62,656 nt of DNA from Angelakisella sp. Lineage in GTDB: Bacteria > Bacillota > Clostridia > Oscillospirales > Ruminococcaceae. The notes beneath the pieces were generated by a model that saw only the letters and a list, made by a program, of their open reading frames with translations, made no database searches and had not been told where the DNA came from. The stretch covers positions 1 to 62,656 of the forward strand of contig JAHHTQ010000010.1 in assembly GCA_020024555.1 (NCBI GenBank), given 5' to 3'. Shown piece by piece: positions 28,042 through 35,966 of this stretch. Each line of letters begins with the position of its first letter. Within the stretch, counting starts at the first letter, position 1. The translations under genes and the position numbers were made by a program.

Positions 28042-28731
28042 ATGTATATTGAAGTTTTAAAAAATGCTATGGGAAACATTTTTTCATTGGCGCTGCATGT
28101 ATTAAATTCAAATACTTTTCCAAAACCACTGTCGTATGAAAAAGAACAAGAGTATTTTAAAAAAATGAGCGAAGGTGACATAGACGCAAAAAATAAATTA
28201 ATAGAACATAATCTAAGATTGGTAACACATATTATCAAGAAATATTATTCTACTGCAAGTGATCATGATGATTTGGTATCAATAGGCACAATAGGACTTA
28301 TAAAAGCTGTGACAACGTTCGATTATACGAAGGGAACAAAATTTGCAACATACGCAAGTAGATGTATAGAAAATGAAATACTTATGACATTTCGTAAAAA
28401 GAAAAAAGAAAATGGTAATGTTTTGTTAAATGATCCTATTGATACTGACAGTGAGGGAAATAGTCTGACATTACTTGATACCATTACGGAAAATGATGAT
28501 ATTTTGGATAATTATATAAATAAAACAATGACAGAAAATTTATATGTGGCAATAAATAAAAAATTGACAGGCAGAGAAAAAAATATAATAATGCTTAGAT
28601 ATGGTTTAAACGACAGCGCTCCTCTCACACAAATGGAGGTTGCACAGAAACTTGATATAAGCAGAAGTTATGTAAGCAGAATAGAAAAAAAAGCTCTTTT
28701 AAAATTGCGTGAAGAATTTGCCCAATGGTAA
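28042..28731 (+). CDS. sigK: Sporulation sigma factor pro-sigma-K
   Basis: Late mother-cell sigma factor. From the ATG at 28042 (GGGGTG upstream) the 229-residue protein carries sigma region 2 (HNLRLVTHIIKKYY, LVSIGTIGLIKA, FATYASRCIENEILM) and region 4 with a helix-turn-helix near the C-terminus (DISRSYVSRIEKKAL). These blocks resemble Bacillus SigK closely. About 20 hydrophobic residues precede NTFPKPLS, matching the cleaved pro-sequence of Bacillus pro-sigma-K. The gene is uninterrupted. A prophage begins 100 bases downstream, in the tRNA gene. Confidence 0.9.
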   Translation: MYIEVLKNAMGNIFSLALHVLNSNTFPKPLSYEKEQEYFKKMSEGDIDAKNKLIEHNLRLVTHIIKKYYSTASDHDDLVSIGTIGLIKAVTTFDYTKGTKFATYASRCIENEILMTFRKKKKENGNVLLNDPIDTDSEGNSLTLLDTITENDDILDNYINKTMTENLYVAINKKLTGREKNIIMLRYGLNDSAPLTQMEVAQKLDISRSYVSRIEKKALLKLREEFAQW

Positions 28732-28760
28732 AAGATATTGTGCTTTATTTATTTTTTACA

Positions 28761-28789
28761 TTGACTTTATTTATTTTGTGTGGTATAAT
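28761..28789 (+). promoter_or_regulatory. Promoter of tRNA-Thr
   Basis: TTGACT (28761-28766), 17 bases, TATAAT (28784-28789), 12 bases before the tRNA 5' end. Confidence 0.85.
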
Positions 28790-28801
28790 ATTACCGCAGT
28801 T

Positions 28802-28877
28802 GCTACTATGGCTCAGGAGGCAGAGCACGTCCTTGGTAAGGACGAGGTCACGAGTTCGAATCTCGTTAGTAGCTCCA
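28802..28877 (+). tRNA. tRNA-Thr (anticodon GGT)
   Basis: 76 bases folding into a complete cloverleaf: acceptor GCTACTA/TAGTAGC, D stem GCTC/GAGC, anticodon stem CGTCC/GGACG with loop TTGGTAA (anticodon GGT), T stem ACGAG/CTCGT with TTCGAAT loop, discriminator T and encoded CCA. The 5' half is host DNA. The 3' half from 28833 is the prophage-borne copy, which restores the gene exactly. Confidence 0.95.
28833..28877. repeat. attL: attL core (45-bp direct repeat)
   Basis: These 45 bases, from the anticodon loop to the CCA end of tRNA-Thr, recur without change at 62321-62365. One base outside each end the sequences differ, so this is the crossover identity block. Confidence 0.92.
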
Positions 28878-28878
28878 A

Positions 28879-28926
28879 AAAAAGCTGTAAACTTCGTGTA
28901 CAACGCTGTTTACAGCTTTTTGTTTT
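28879..28926 (+). terminator. Phage-supplied terminator after tRNA-Thr
   Basis: AAAAAGCTGTAAAC and GTTTACAGCTTTTT form a perfect 14-bp stem with a T-rich tail, starting two bases after CCA. It belongs to the prophage and replaces the host terminator now at attR. Confidence 0.85.
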
Positions 28927-29028
28927 TTTATGAGTTCTAAAAAATTGCTATAAATAGTTATAAAAATATTTTTATTTCGTACACTACAACGTACATTTTT
29001 TAGAAAAAATTTTGTTGTTAAAACAATA

Positions 29029-29811
29029 TTACACAAATCTCCTTAACACAGCTTGTATATCTTGTAAAAGCTGTGTTTTTTCTTTTTCCGCATCTTTCCT
29101 TTTGTTTTTTTCTTTTTCATACATAGACTTATAATCTATATCAGATGTCTTGTTTATTTCTTGTTTGATAAAAGCATCTGTAAAGCCTGCTGCTTTTACT
29201 TCATGTAAAAAGTTTTCGGCATTTTCTTTTAAAGAATAAGCTCCAACTTGTATACGATATATTGAATTACTTTCAGGGTTAAGTCTGCCAGTAACTTCTG
29301 CTGCCAAATCTCCCAATCTGTTATATAACCAGTCACCTGGGCAAGCTTTGTTCGCAAACCAACGGTGAACTGTTATAAGCATTTCATTTTCTTTCGGAAT
29401 ATATGAAAGAGTTTTATCTTTGTCGGCAAACCACAAAAGTTTATTTTTGCCGTTGCGTTTACAGATATCAACACACAGATTTATAAGACTGTTATATACT
29501 TTATCATTCATAGTATACGGTTCAGTTGTGTCTGATGCGCATTCAATGGTAATTGCTTTGTGGTCGTTATTTGCACTAGAAGAACACCATGATCGGTCTT
29601 TTTCGTCTACATACATACCAATTCTACCGTCAGAACCAATGCCATAATTTGAAGATACCTGACGTGTAGGAGATGAAAACATATTTCCGATAGTTTCCAC
29701 TGAACATTGCCCTACTACACAGTGTGGTGTAATTCGGTCAATTTGATTGACTCGTGGACTGTTTTTGTTTGGTGAAATATTTGTATATGATACCAAAGGT
29801 GAATTACTCAT
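29029..29811 (-). CDS. Endolysin: N-acetylmuramoyl-L-alanine amidase with SPOR domain
   Basis: Phage lysin of 260 residues that cuts the bond between muramic acid and L-alanine. The N-terminal amidase_2/PGRP-like domain (about 20-170) shows zinc ligands His30, His149 and Cys157. A SPOR domain (about 181-215, YRIQVGAYSLKENAENFL) should bind septal, stem-peptide-free glycan strands, and a C-terminal Lys/Glu-rich coiled coil ends the protein. It is the last late gene, next to attL, directly after the holin. Confidence 0.92.
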   Translation of the reverse strand: MSNSPLVSYTNISPNKNSPRVNQIDRITPHCVVGQCSVETIGNMFSSPTRQVSSNYGIGSDGRIGMYVDEKDRSWCSSSANNDHKAITIECASDTTEPYTMNDKVYNSLINLCVDICKRNGKNKLLWFADKDKTLSYIPKENEMLITVHRWFANKACPGDWLYNRLGDLAAEVTGRLNPESNSIYRIQVGAYSLKENAENFLHEVKAAGFTDAFIKQEINKTSDIDYKSMYEKEKNKRKDAEKEKTQLLQDIQAVLRRFV

Positions 29812-29824
29812 CTTAAAAATCTCC

Positions 29825-30088
29825 TTAAAATCTTTTCGGCTTATTATATGTAAGCGCCTGTCTGCTGTCGCCTATGCCCTCAGTTGTCGGGTCATTGACC
29901 ACACCGAGAATTACCAAAACCACAAAAACAGCATTGACTACTTCGAGTAGTTTATTTCCTAAATCTCCAAGGTCAAGAGTATAACCAAAGACAGCAGCAA
30001 CTACCTGTATCAAGATAAGCACAGCAGGTATAATTGCCACCCAAAAAGCCTTGTTTTTTATTCTTACAATCCAGTTTATATTTTTCAT
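29825..30088 (-). CDS. Phage holin, phi-LC3 family
   Basis: 87-residue membrane protein with two hydrophobic segments (about 11-33 and 46-63) and the conserved family start NINWIVRIKNKAFWVAIIPA. It forms the lesion that releases the endolysin. The gene lies 13 bases before the endolysin gene on the same strand, the usual lysis cassette. Confidence 0.9.
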   Translation of the reverse strand: MKNINWIVRIKNKAFWVAIIPAVLILIQVVAAVFGYTLDLGDLGNKLLEVVNAVFVVLVILGVVNDPTTEGIGDSRQALTYNKPKRF

Positions 30089-30094
30089 ATTTAT

Positions 30095-30397
30095 TTATCC
30101 TTTCTTTTTTAAGTTTAAATCTTCAATTTCTTCTTTCATTTTAGTTATCATACCGTTACCGCCCAGCTGATGATATGTATCATACATCTCAATAAAATTT
30201 TGATAAGCATACGAGGGTATTTCTCCGAGTTTCATATACTTATCGTGATACTCAATTAGTTGCACACGCAGTAACAGCATAGTTCCTCTGTCGTTTGCAT
30301 TTCTTTCTTTTCTTTGATTTTTCAACAGCCATACAATATATCCAAGTATCATAGGAAGTACTATATTGTATGTTGTTATCAATACTTCTTCAAGCAA
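30095..30397 (-). CDS. Small phage membrane protein, possible holin accessory
   Basis: 100 residues with one N-terminal membrane helix (about 6-24, YNIVLPMILGYIVWLL) and a charged cytoplasmic part. Its place just upstream of the holin suggests an antiholin or XhlA-like partner, but there is no decisive motif. Confidence 0.6.
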   Translation of the reverse strand: MLEEVLITTYNIVLPMILGYIVWLLKNQRKERNANDRGTMLLLRVQLIEYHDKYMKLGEIPSYAYQNFIEMYDTYHQLGGNGMITKMKEEIEDLNLKKKG

Positions 30398-30421
30398 TCT
30401 TTCACTTCCATTCTTTAAAAA

Positions 30422-30517
30422 TTAATTATCACTGCTTTTTAAAATTGAACATAAAAAAAAGCCTAAAATACTGCCTAAAAGCACACCAAGTATTAAACAT
30501 TTAATGCACATATCCAT
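30422..30517 (-). CDS. 31-residue single-helix peptide, DUF3789-like
   Basis: A short frame reading MDMCIKCLILGVLLGSILGF, then FFLCSILKSSDN. It is one membrane helix with a short polar tail. The pattern resembles the DUF3789 peptides of Firmicutes phages and mobile elements. The ribosome-binding site (GAAAGAAG) is weak and close to the first ATG; the second ATG is better spaced. Confidence 0.5.
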   Translation of the reverse strand: MDMCIKCLILGVLLGSILGFFLCSILKSSDN

Positions 30518-30587
30518 ATCTTCTTTCAGTTTTAAGGCATTAACCCTTTATATTAAAGTCAATACAAAGGGTTAATGTTTAGTTTCT

Positions 30588-30713
30588 TTATTCAGCCAGT
30601 TCAGGGCACTCAATGTCAATCAAAGCTTGTTTTACCTGTTCTTTTATTCTCTCAGGTACTTCTTTAAAAGTTTTCTTTCCTTTAATGATTAATGTTGCGT
30701 ATACAATAGCCAT
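30588..30713 (-). CDS. CD1375-like small phage protein (copy 1)
   Basis: 41 residues from the ATG at 30713, with GGAAGTG 6 bases upstream: MAIVYATLIIKGKKTFKEVP followed by a short helix. It resembles CD1375-like phage peptides, of unknown function, that follow tail-fibre genes. A second, more typical copy lies just upstream. Confidence 0.6.
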   Translation of the reverse strand: MAIVYATLIIKGKKTFKEVPERIKEQVKQALIDIECPELAE

Positions 30714-30756
30714 ATCTTTCACTTCCATTCTTAATATTATTTTATATAGAATGAAC

Positions 30757-30864
30757 CTAAACATCTGCATCAAGGATACTTTTCACTTTCTCTTTGAGCT
30801 TCGCAGGAACTTCATCTATTGTTTTAATACCTTTTCTTATTAAATCAGCGTATACTTTCGCCAT
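30757..30864 (-). CDS. CD1375-like small phage protein (copy 2)
   Basis: 35 residues: MAKVYADLIRKGIKTIDEVP followed by AKLKEKVKSILDADV. GGGGGTATAGG precedes the ATG. It is a close relative of the downstream small gene, with the same MAxVYAxLIxKGxKTxxEVP core, so the pair looks like a tandem duplication that has diverged. Confidence 0.65.
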   Translation of the reverse strand: MAKVYADLIRKGIKTIDEVPAKLKEKVKSILDADV

Positions 30865-30867
30865 ATC

Positions 30868-31221
30868 CTATACCCCCATACTCTCATAAATTTCGGTTAG
30901 CGCTAACTGTGTATTTGTAAGTTCTTCTTGAAGTTCTTTTATTTTTTCTTCTGTTGTGGGTTCTGTCGGTTGAATTTTTTTATATTCTTCTGCTTTTTCT
31001 TCGGCTGTTCTTTCAACGATTTTACCGTCAACTATTTTATAATTATGACATCTTAAATCATCGGTCAGCTGATATTTTAAATGTGGGTGAGAATGATATT
31101 CGGAATTACCGCTTTCAATCAAAATATCATTTTCGTTTGGTTGTTCGAAAACATCTGAAAATATTTTAACTACAACATTATCCTGTTGTCGTGCATAAAC
31201 ATTATAAATCACATCTTCCAT
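30868..31221 (-). CDS. Phage tail-fibre-associated protein
   Basis: 117 residues that follow the fibre gene by about 10 bases. The N-terminal half is beta-rich and ends KIVDGKIVERTAEEKAEEY, a pattern frequent in small proteins encoded after fibre genes in Firmicutes phages, followed by a charged coiled coil (about 90-112). It may be a fibre chaperone or minor tip protein. I know no proven function. Confidence 0.55.
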   Translation of the reverse strand: MEDVIYNVYARQQDNVVVKIFSDVFEQPNENDILIESGNSEYHSHPHLKYQLTDDLRCHNYKIVDGKIVERTAEEKAEEYKKIQPTEPTTEEKIKELQEELTNTQLALTEIYESMGV

Positions 31222-31232
31222 AAAATCCCTCC

Positions 31233-33248
31233 TTAATAAATTTCTGCATCAGCCGTATATTGTATTTGATAAGTACTTCCCACCGAAAGTGACGGTGTAA
31301 AATTACCGACCAGCCAGCTTATACCGTTTGTGGAACACCATTTGTTTTCAAGGTTATCCAATGTTACAAAAGAACCGTCATAATTTTTCCTGATTTTTGT
31401 AATTGTTAGGGTAGGAACAATTCTCATTGTCACTGGAAATACCAATGAACCTGTCAAATAAGGAAAACCACCTCTGTCACATATCATCGAAACATTTGTT
31501 ACCGGCGCCGACGAATTATTGTTAGTACAGTAATACCTTTGGCATAGCGCCAGTTCTTCGCCGTAAGTCCGTGGAACAAACGGTGTTGCAACTGCGCCAA
31601 GTTCGAGCTTTATCCATTGTAGTTTAATAGTTGCATTGTTTGTTTCAGGAAGTTGTATTCCTATATTTAATCGTTCCTTTAAATCATTCGGCAACGTAAG
31701 GGTAAAAGTGTGATAATCACCTGTTAAATTAAAAAAGCCCTTAATTCCTGTATTAGATTCACCTTTGTTACCATGACTAAGATATATTTGTCTAATATCG
31801 GCAGATTCATTAAGCTTAATTGACAGTGTTACCGTTTTTCCGTTATATCCGTTATTTTCAATAATTTGTGTAAAGTTATGATATGTTCCGACTTTGGTAT
31901 TAACTAATCTAATACCATAGTTTTCTTTTCGTATCTCTGTATTTCCATCACCTGATATCTGCCACCTGTCACAAACATATTGTTTTTTATTTATTGTATT
32001 AAAACTTTCCCCTCTCTGCCAAATTTTAAAGTCACCGTTAATTAGCAAATTAGGGTTACTGTATGGTGGTCGAATAGTTTCATTATCATACATTAAGCAA
32101 TTTTGCAATTCTTCAATATAAGGTTTTGGAACAAATGATGTTGCAATCGAACCCATTTCAAGTTTTATCCATTCTATATTTACTGTGGTATTTTCACCAC
32201 ACCATATCATTACGTTTAATTTAGTCAATTCTTGCGGAATTTGAGAAGTTGTATGAACAATACTATTTGGTTGTATATTTGAGATGCTTGATATGGTTGT
32301 TGAACCATTACTTAAATATAACTTACACGAACCACTTAAACTAGCAACTTTCATTGATAATGTCACTGTTTTCCCTTTTAATTTTTCAATATTAATATCT
32401 TCTATATATTGATGTAAATATACTCTGTTTGCACTGCCACTCTTAATCAAAATACCATTTGATTTGCTTATAGTATAACTGCCTCCGTCTGATACCTTGA
32501 CTAAAAATCTATCAGCTGTATAAGTTGTATTTGTTCCAGTAAATTTCTGACCTCTTAGCCAAATTTTAAAGTCACCATTGATTAGCAAATTAGGGTTACT
32601 AAATATATTATTAACTTCTGCTTTGGTATAAGCGCCAACCTGTGATGCAGTCACTTCATGAGGATTATTTTTATTTTCGGTATGTGTAGATAATGACGAT
32701 TTTATCTCATCATCTTTATTATCTATTTCTTGCTTTGAATATGTATATTCGCGCATTTTTTCTTCCGTTGTATAAATTTGGCTGGAATCAATGATTATGC
32801 TGTCCACAGTTACCCCATTTGCAACTTTGCAGGCACACGTCATTTGCTGTTCAATGTATGTATCTGATGTCCCATCAAATGGATGTATAAAATCGGCGCT
32901 GTTCCCGGCATTAGCATACGCCATCAGTACATCTTTTCCTGTATCAGGGTCTCTTGCATATATTCCCCATTCACGCAGATACATAGGTTCTTCTAATTCT
33001 TTATTTGTAAATATAGTAGTTACATTCCAAGAACCGGTTTCTGTTCTGGTTGGAGTTTCGGTTACAACAAACGAAATTTTTTCATTTATAAGAGATGTCA
33101 GTTCAGGAATAACTTCATTAGTAATAGTACCATCACCAAATTTTATATGTGTATAGGTAAGTGGTAAATTGCGTGAAAATAATTTTGCCATTAAATTACT
33201 GCCTACTCGAGTTCCAATGTGTGTACGAAAATTACTCAAATTCTTCAC
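31233..33248 (-). CDS. Phage tail fibre protein with two repeated modules
   Basis: 671-residue receptor-binding fibre. The N-terminus (about 1-160) is a tail-collar fibre domain that attaches to the baseplate, followed by a short helical neck. Two homologous beta-rich modules follow, each beginning NPNLLINGDFKIW (near residues 224 and 399) and each ending SFVP/PFVP-x-x-Y-x-EEL, typical of carbohydrate-binding-like fibre modules. A terminal receptor domain completes it. The stop overlaps no gene; the start overlaps the gpI gene by 17 bases. Confidence 0.85.
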   Translation of the reverse strand: MKNLSNFRTHIGTRVGSNLMAKLFSRNLPLTYTHIKFGDGTITNEVIPELTSLINEKISFVVTETPTRTETGSWNVTTIFTNKELEEPMYLREWGIYARDPDTGKDVLMAYANAGNSADFIHPFDGTSDTYIEQQMTCACKVANGVTVDSIIIDSSQIYTTEEKMREYTYSKQEIDNKDDEIKSSLSTHTENKNNPHEVTASQVGAYTKAEVNNIFSNPNLLINGDFKIWLRGQKFTGTNTTYTADRFLVKVSDGGSYTISKSNGILIKSGSANRVYLHQYIEDINIEKLKGKTVTLSMKVASLSGSCKLYLSNGSTTISSISNIQPNSIVHTTSQIPQELTKLNVMIWCGENTTVNIEWIKLEMGSIATSFVPKPYIEELQNCLMYDNETIRPPYSNPNLLINGDFKIWQRGESFNTINKKQYVCDRWQISGDGNTEIRKENYGIRLVNTKVGTYHNFTQIIENNGYNGKTVTLSIKLNESADIRQIYLSHGNKGESNTGIKGFFNLTGDYHTFTLTLPNDLKERLNIGIQLPETNNATIKLQWIKLELGAVATPFVPRTYGEELALCQRYYCTNNNSSAPVTNVSMICDRGGFPYLTGSLVFPVTMRIVPTLTITKIRKNYDGSFVTLDNLENKWCSTNGISWLVGNFTPSLSVGSTYQIQYTADAEIY
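32019..32060. repeat. Fibre gene internal DNA repeat, unit 1
   Basis: A 42-bp segment repeated at 32559-32600 with two mismatches. It encodes the start of the repeated fibre module. Confidence 0.9.
32559..32600. repeat. Fibre gene internal DNA repeat, unit 2
   Basis: Second copy, 540 bp from the first. The near identity at DNA level, with much more divergence in the rest of the module, suggests recent exchange or gene conversion at the module start. Confidence 0.9.
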
Positions 33249-33864
33249 TCCTTATTATTTTTGATATGCTCCCATAATACGTAATATCAAATTTAATATT
33301 GCTGATATTGCTTGTTATGTTAAGCTCTTCTTTGTTTCTTATTATTTTTGACACTGTCCCATAATAAGCAACACTTGTATTTTGATGACTGTTTTTGATA
33401 AATGTTATTTTTTCTAAAATACTTCTTGAATTCTTTACTTGATTTATTATATTGAGAAATGTTTTAGCTTGAGAAATGGTTGCATCTTCATTATCAACAG
33501 CAATTTTAAACTTGGGGAATTGACTATCATATTCAAACCATTCGCTTATTTTAGATTCTCCAAATATTGATTTAACGACATCTTCAAGTCCTTTAACTGT
33601 GCCTGCTATTTTAAATACTTTTTTAACATTTGTCAAAAGATCTCTTTTTTGCTCTATATACAAATTAGGATCATACCAATAGCAACCATATCCATAGGCC
33701 AATAAATCCAGTTGCTCGCTGTTTAAGTTCTCTATATTGGTGTATATCAGTAAATCCTTAGCTTGTTGCTCCATATAGTCAAATATAGGGGTTAGCGCTA
33801 CACAGTACGCATTTGCTACGATATCATTTTGTAGAAAAGGAGGTAATAGATTTTTAATTTCCAT
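33232..33864 (-). CDS. Phage tail protein I (P2 gpI-like)
   Basis: Baseplate wedge component of 210 residues joining the fibre to the baseplate. The N-terminal two thirds matches P2 gpI-like proteins (LLPPFLQND..., YGCYWYDPNL, KKVFKIAGTVKGLEDVV). The last 45 residues contain a duplicated unit, YYGTVSKIIRNKEEL and YYGSISKIIRSEEFE, an addition whose role is unknown. The gene lies three bases from gpJ and overlaps the fibre gene. Confidence 0.85.
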   Translation of the reverse strand: MEIKNLLPPFLQNDIVANAYCVALTPIFDYMEQQAKDLLIYTNIENLNSEQLDLLAYGYGCYWYDPNLYIEQKRDLLTNVKKVFKIAGTVKGLEDVVKSIFGESKISEWFEYDSQFPKFKIAVDNEDATISQAKTFLNIINQVKNSRSILEKITFIKNSHQNTSVAYYGTVSKIIRNKEELNITSNISNIKFDITYYGSISKIIRSEEFE

Positions 33865-33866
33865 AA

Positions 33867-34967
33867 CTATCTATATCCTCCGAATTTTAAATTTTTTTGG
33901 TTAATTTGTATAACTGTGTGCGCAGATTTAGATTGATAAGTTGGAGATATGATGTCTATACCCACAGCTCCTGCGTTTAATACCAACTGTCGTAGTTTAT
34001 CAGGACTCACAGCTAATCCTATTTCTGATTTTTGCCAAACGCAATACTGGTTTAACGCCGCAGTAATATTCTTTTTTATATTAGCTTCATTTTCTCTACT
34101 ATCTGCATTTATATAATATGTGGCATCAACACTGGCGTTTTTTACACTTGGAGCTTTTACGGTAATTCTATCTGTCAAGGGTCTAACATCATTCGATAAT
34201 GCATTTGTAATTTTCTCTAACATACTTTCATTTGGTATTGCGCCACCTTTAAGTAACACATAGATATCCACACATCCGTTGTCTAATGTTTCCACTACGA
34301 CATCGGAGATTTCCGGAGATATACTTTTCACCAAAAATATGTATTGACCAACAGGACCTGCGGTTGTTTTATCCCACTGTGATAATATGATACGTTCTCT
34401 GTAACTGTCATCATCTTCAAGATCTGTACCACCTACACTTATTGTAGTATTCCTTACACTTTGAACATAAGGTAAAGCATCACATAATGTATTAATACTG
34501 CCTATCATAAGATTGTTATGCTCACTGCCTGGCGATGTAGCAGTTGCCATTGATGACACTGTTGAGTCTTGCCAACTAACAAATATATCATTATTGGTGG
34601 AAAAAAATAAATTTCCGTCAGATGTTACTCTTGTTCCTTGTGGGATTATCATATTTTTACCTGTTGGGAGGTTTACGGTAAATTCAACTTCCACCGTTGC
34701 TTTTTGCGCTTGCAGTCTTATTACTTGTTCATTTTCTCCAAGCTTATCCAAATACTCTCCATAGCTGTATTTTATAAATTGCGCGCGAGCATACGCGTTA
34801 GATTTTCTGATTATATTGAACATATATGAAAGCATTACTTCCAAAAGTATACGTCTTTCATCAGATGGATTTATAATTGTTCCACAAGCTTTTTCGAAGT
34901 CCCTTATAGCTTGATCGTGCATTTTTTTCTCATCAAAATCTTTACCCATAATATTAGGTAACGACAT
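33867..34967 (-). CDS. Baseplate assembly protein J (gpJ-like)
   Basis: 366-residue baseplate wedge protein of contractile tails. It shows the gpJ-like central block (GGTDLEDDDSYRERIILS and TTAGPVGQYIFLVKS) and the C-terminal region ending in a conserved VSPDKLRQLVLNAGAVGI stretch. It overlaps the upstream gp25-like gene by 14 bases, consistent with co-translation. Confidence 0.92.
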   Translation of the reverse strand: MSLPNIMGKDFDEKKMHDQAIRDFEKACGTIINPSDERRILLEVMLSYMFNIIRKSNAYARAQFIKYSYGEYLDKLGENEQVIRLQAQKATVEVEFTVNLPTGKNMIIPQGTRVTSDGNLFFSTNNDIFVSWQDSTVSSMATATSPGSEHNNLMIGSINTLCDALPYVQSVRNTTISVGGTDLEDDDSYRERIILSQWDKTTAGPVGQYIFLVKSISPEISDVVVETLDNGCVDIYVLLKGGAIPNESMLEKITNALSNDVRPLTDRITVKAPSVKNASVDATYYINADSRENEANIKKNITAALNQYCVWQKSEIGLAVSPDKLRQLVLNAGAVGIDIISPTYQSKSAHTVIQINQKNLKFGGYR

Positions 34968-35262
34968 CTATTACCACCTCGAATTCTATTTTTCCGCATT
35001 CATTTTGTTTTATATCTTTAATTTCAATTACGGTTGCTCTCGGTTCATTGTGTTCGATTAAATCGGTAATTATTGATTCATACACTTCTTTTAATTCAGT
35101 TAAGGGTATATCTGTTAATTTTGCAGGGATACCTAGAGTACGGTTATATGGGATATCATAACGGGTTATTTGCATTAAATTAAAAACATTTTGTGCTACT
35201 CTATCAATCCCTTTTGCAGTCCAGTTAATTGATGTAGACTTGTTATTTATAGCTACCAACAT
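34954..35262 (-). CDS. Baseplate wedge protein, gp25/gpW(P2)-like
   Basis: 102 residues of the gp25-like lysozyme-related wedge family. The motif around residues 35-55 (TRYDIPYNRTLGIP) and the region EPRATVIEI are typical. It sits between the gpU-like gene and gpJ in the baseplate cluster. Confidence 0.8.
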   Translation of the reverse strand: MLVAINNKSTSINWTAKGIDRVAQNVFNLMQITRYDIPYNRTLGIPAKLTDIPLTELKEVYESIITDLIEHNEPRATVIEIKDIKQNECGKIEFEVVIDVVT

Positions 35263-35268
35263 TCTGTA

Positions 35269-35772
35269 TTACCTTTTCAAAGTTGCTTTTTCTTCCGCAG
35301 TGGGATCGGATACCTTATACGTATCCGTTAAAGTAATATTGGATTTAACACCGGGAGCATTTGAGGTGTTTGTTTTGGATTTCGCAACACCACTTTTGTA
35401 ATATTCCTCAAATGTCAAACTAATATCTGCATATATGGTTTTTCCACTGTTGGATACTTCTTTTTGTGATATATTAAGACTTGTTAAAATCCATTTGTTT
35501 TTACCTTTTGGCTTGCCATTAATAATTATTTTTTGTGGTGTTGAGTTTTCTATTGTATTTAATATTTCTTGTATTTTCATATCAATATTTTTGCATATTG
35601 GATATAGGAGCAACACATTGAGCGTGAACTGCATTAATCCAACAGATTTTATGACAGTTGAAGGTTTTTGAGAGTCCTGTTCCTGTGTTTCTTTACTCAA
35701 AGATACGCTTGTTTTTAATTCATTTACAGGAGTTTCTGTATTTAAAATTAAATTACCATACACTATTCTCAT
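35269..35772 (-). CDS. Phage tail protein, possibly gpU-like
   Basis: 167 residues. The middle part (KPKGKNKWILTSLNISQKEV, then YADISLTFEEYY) resembles the P2 gpU family, which closes the tail near the baseplate. The match is a pattern judgement only. A polar C-terminal extension of about 35 residues follows. It overlaps the OB-fold gene by one base. Confidence 0.5.
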   Translation of the reverse strand: MRIVYGNLILNTETPVNELKTSVSLSKETQEQDSQKPSTVIKSVGLMQFTLNVLLLYPICKNIDMKIQEILNTIENSTPQKIIINGKPKGKNKWILTSLNISQKEVSNSGKTIYADISLTFEEYYKSGVAKSKTNTSNAPGVKSNITLTDTYKVSDPTAEEKATLKR

Positions 35773-35966
35773 TATTCGTTCACCACTTTCCCTAAAATCA
35801 CACCATCTATATAGCTTACAAATATAACTACTATCACTATATCACCAAGCTCTATATCAGAGTTTGATGATATAGCCATAACCGGCAAAAATTCGGATAT
35901 ATTGTTATTTATTCTTACTTTGTATGTATTACCTTTTTTATCTACAATTTCACCACGATATATCAT
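35772..35966 (-). CDS. Minimal OB-fold baseplate protein (gpV-like)
   Basis: Only 64 residues, beta-rich, with the pattern of an OB fold (YRGEIVDKKGNTYKVRI ... LGDIVIVVIFVSYIDGVILG). By position after gpD it should be the spike or spike-adaptor (gpV), but the trimeric needle domain of normal gpV is absent. It overlaps gpD and the following gene by one base each. Confidence 0.55.
   Translation of the reverse strand: MIYRGEIVDKKGNTYKVRINNNISEFLPVMAISSNSDIELGDIVIVVIFVSYIDGVILGKVVNE

Noticed and set aside
28042..28731. sigK disrupted by a skin-like element
   Set aside because: The reading frame is continuous from pro-sequence to region 4; the prophage is in the tRNA gene downstream.
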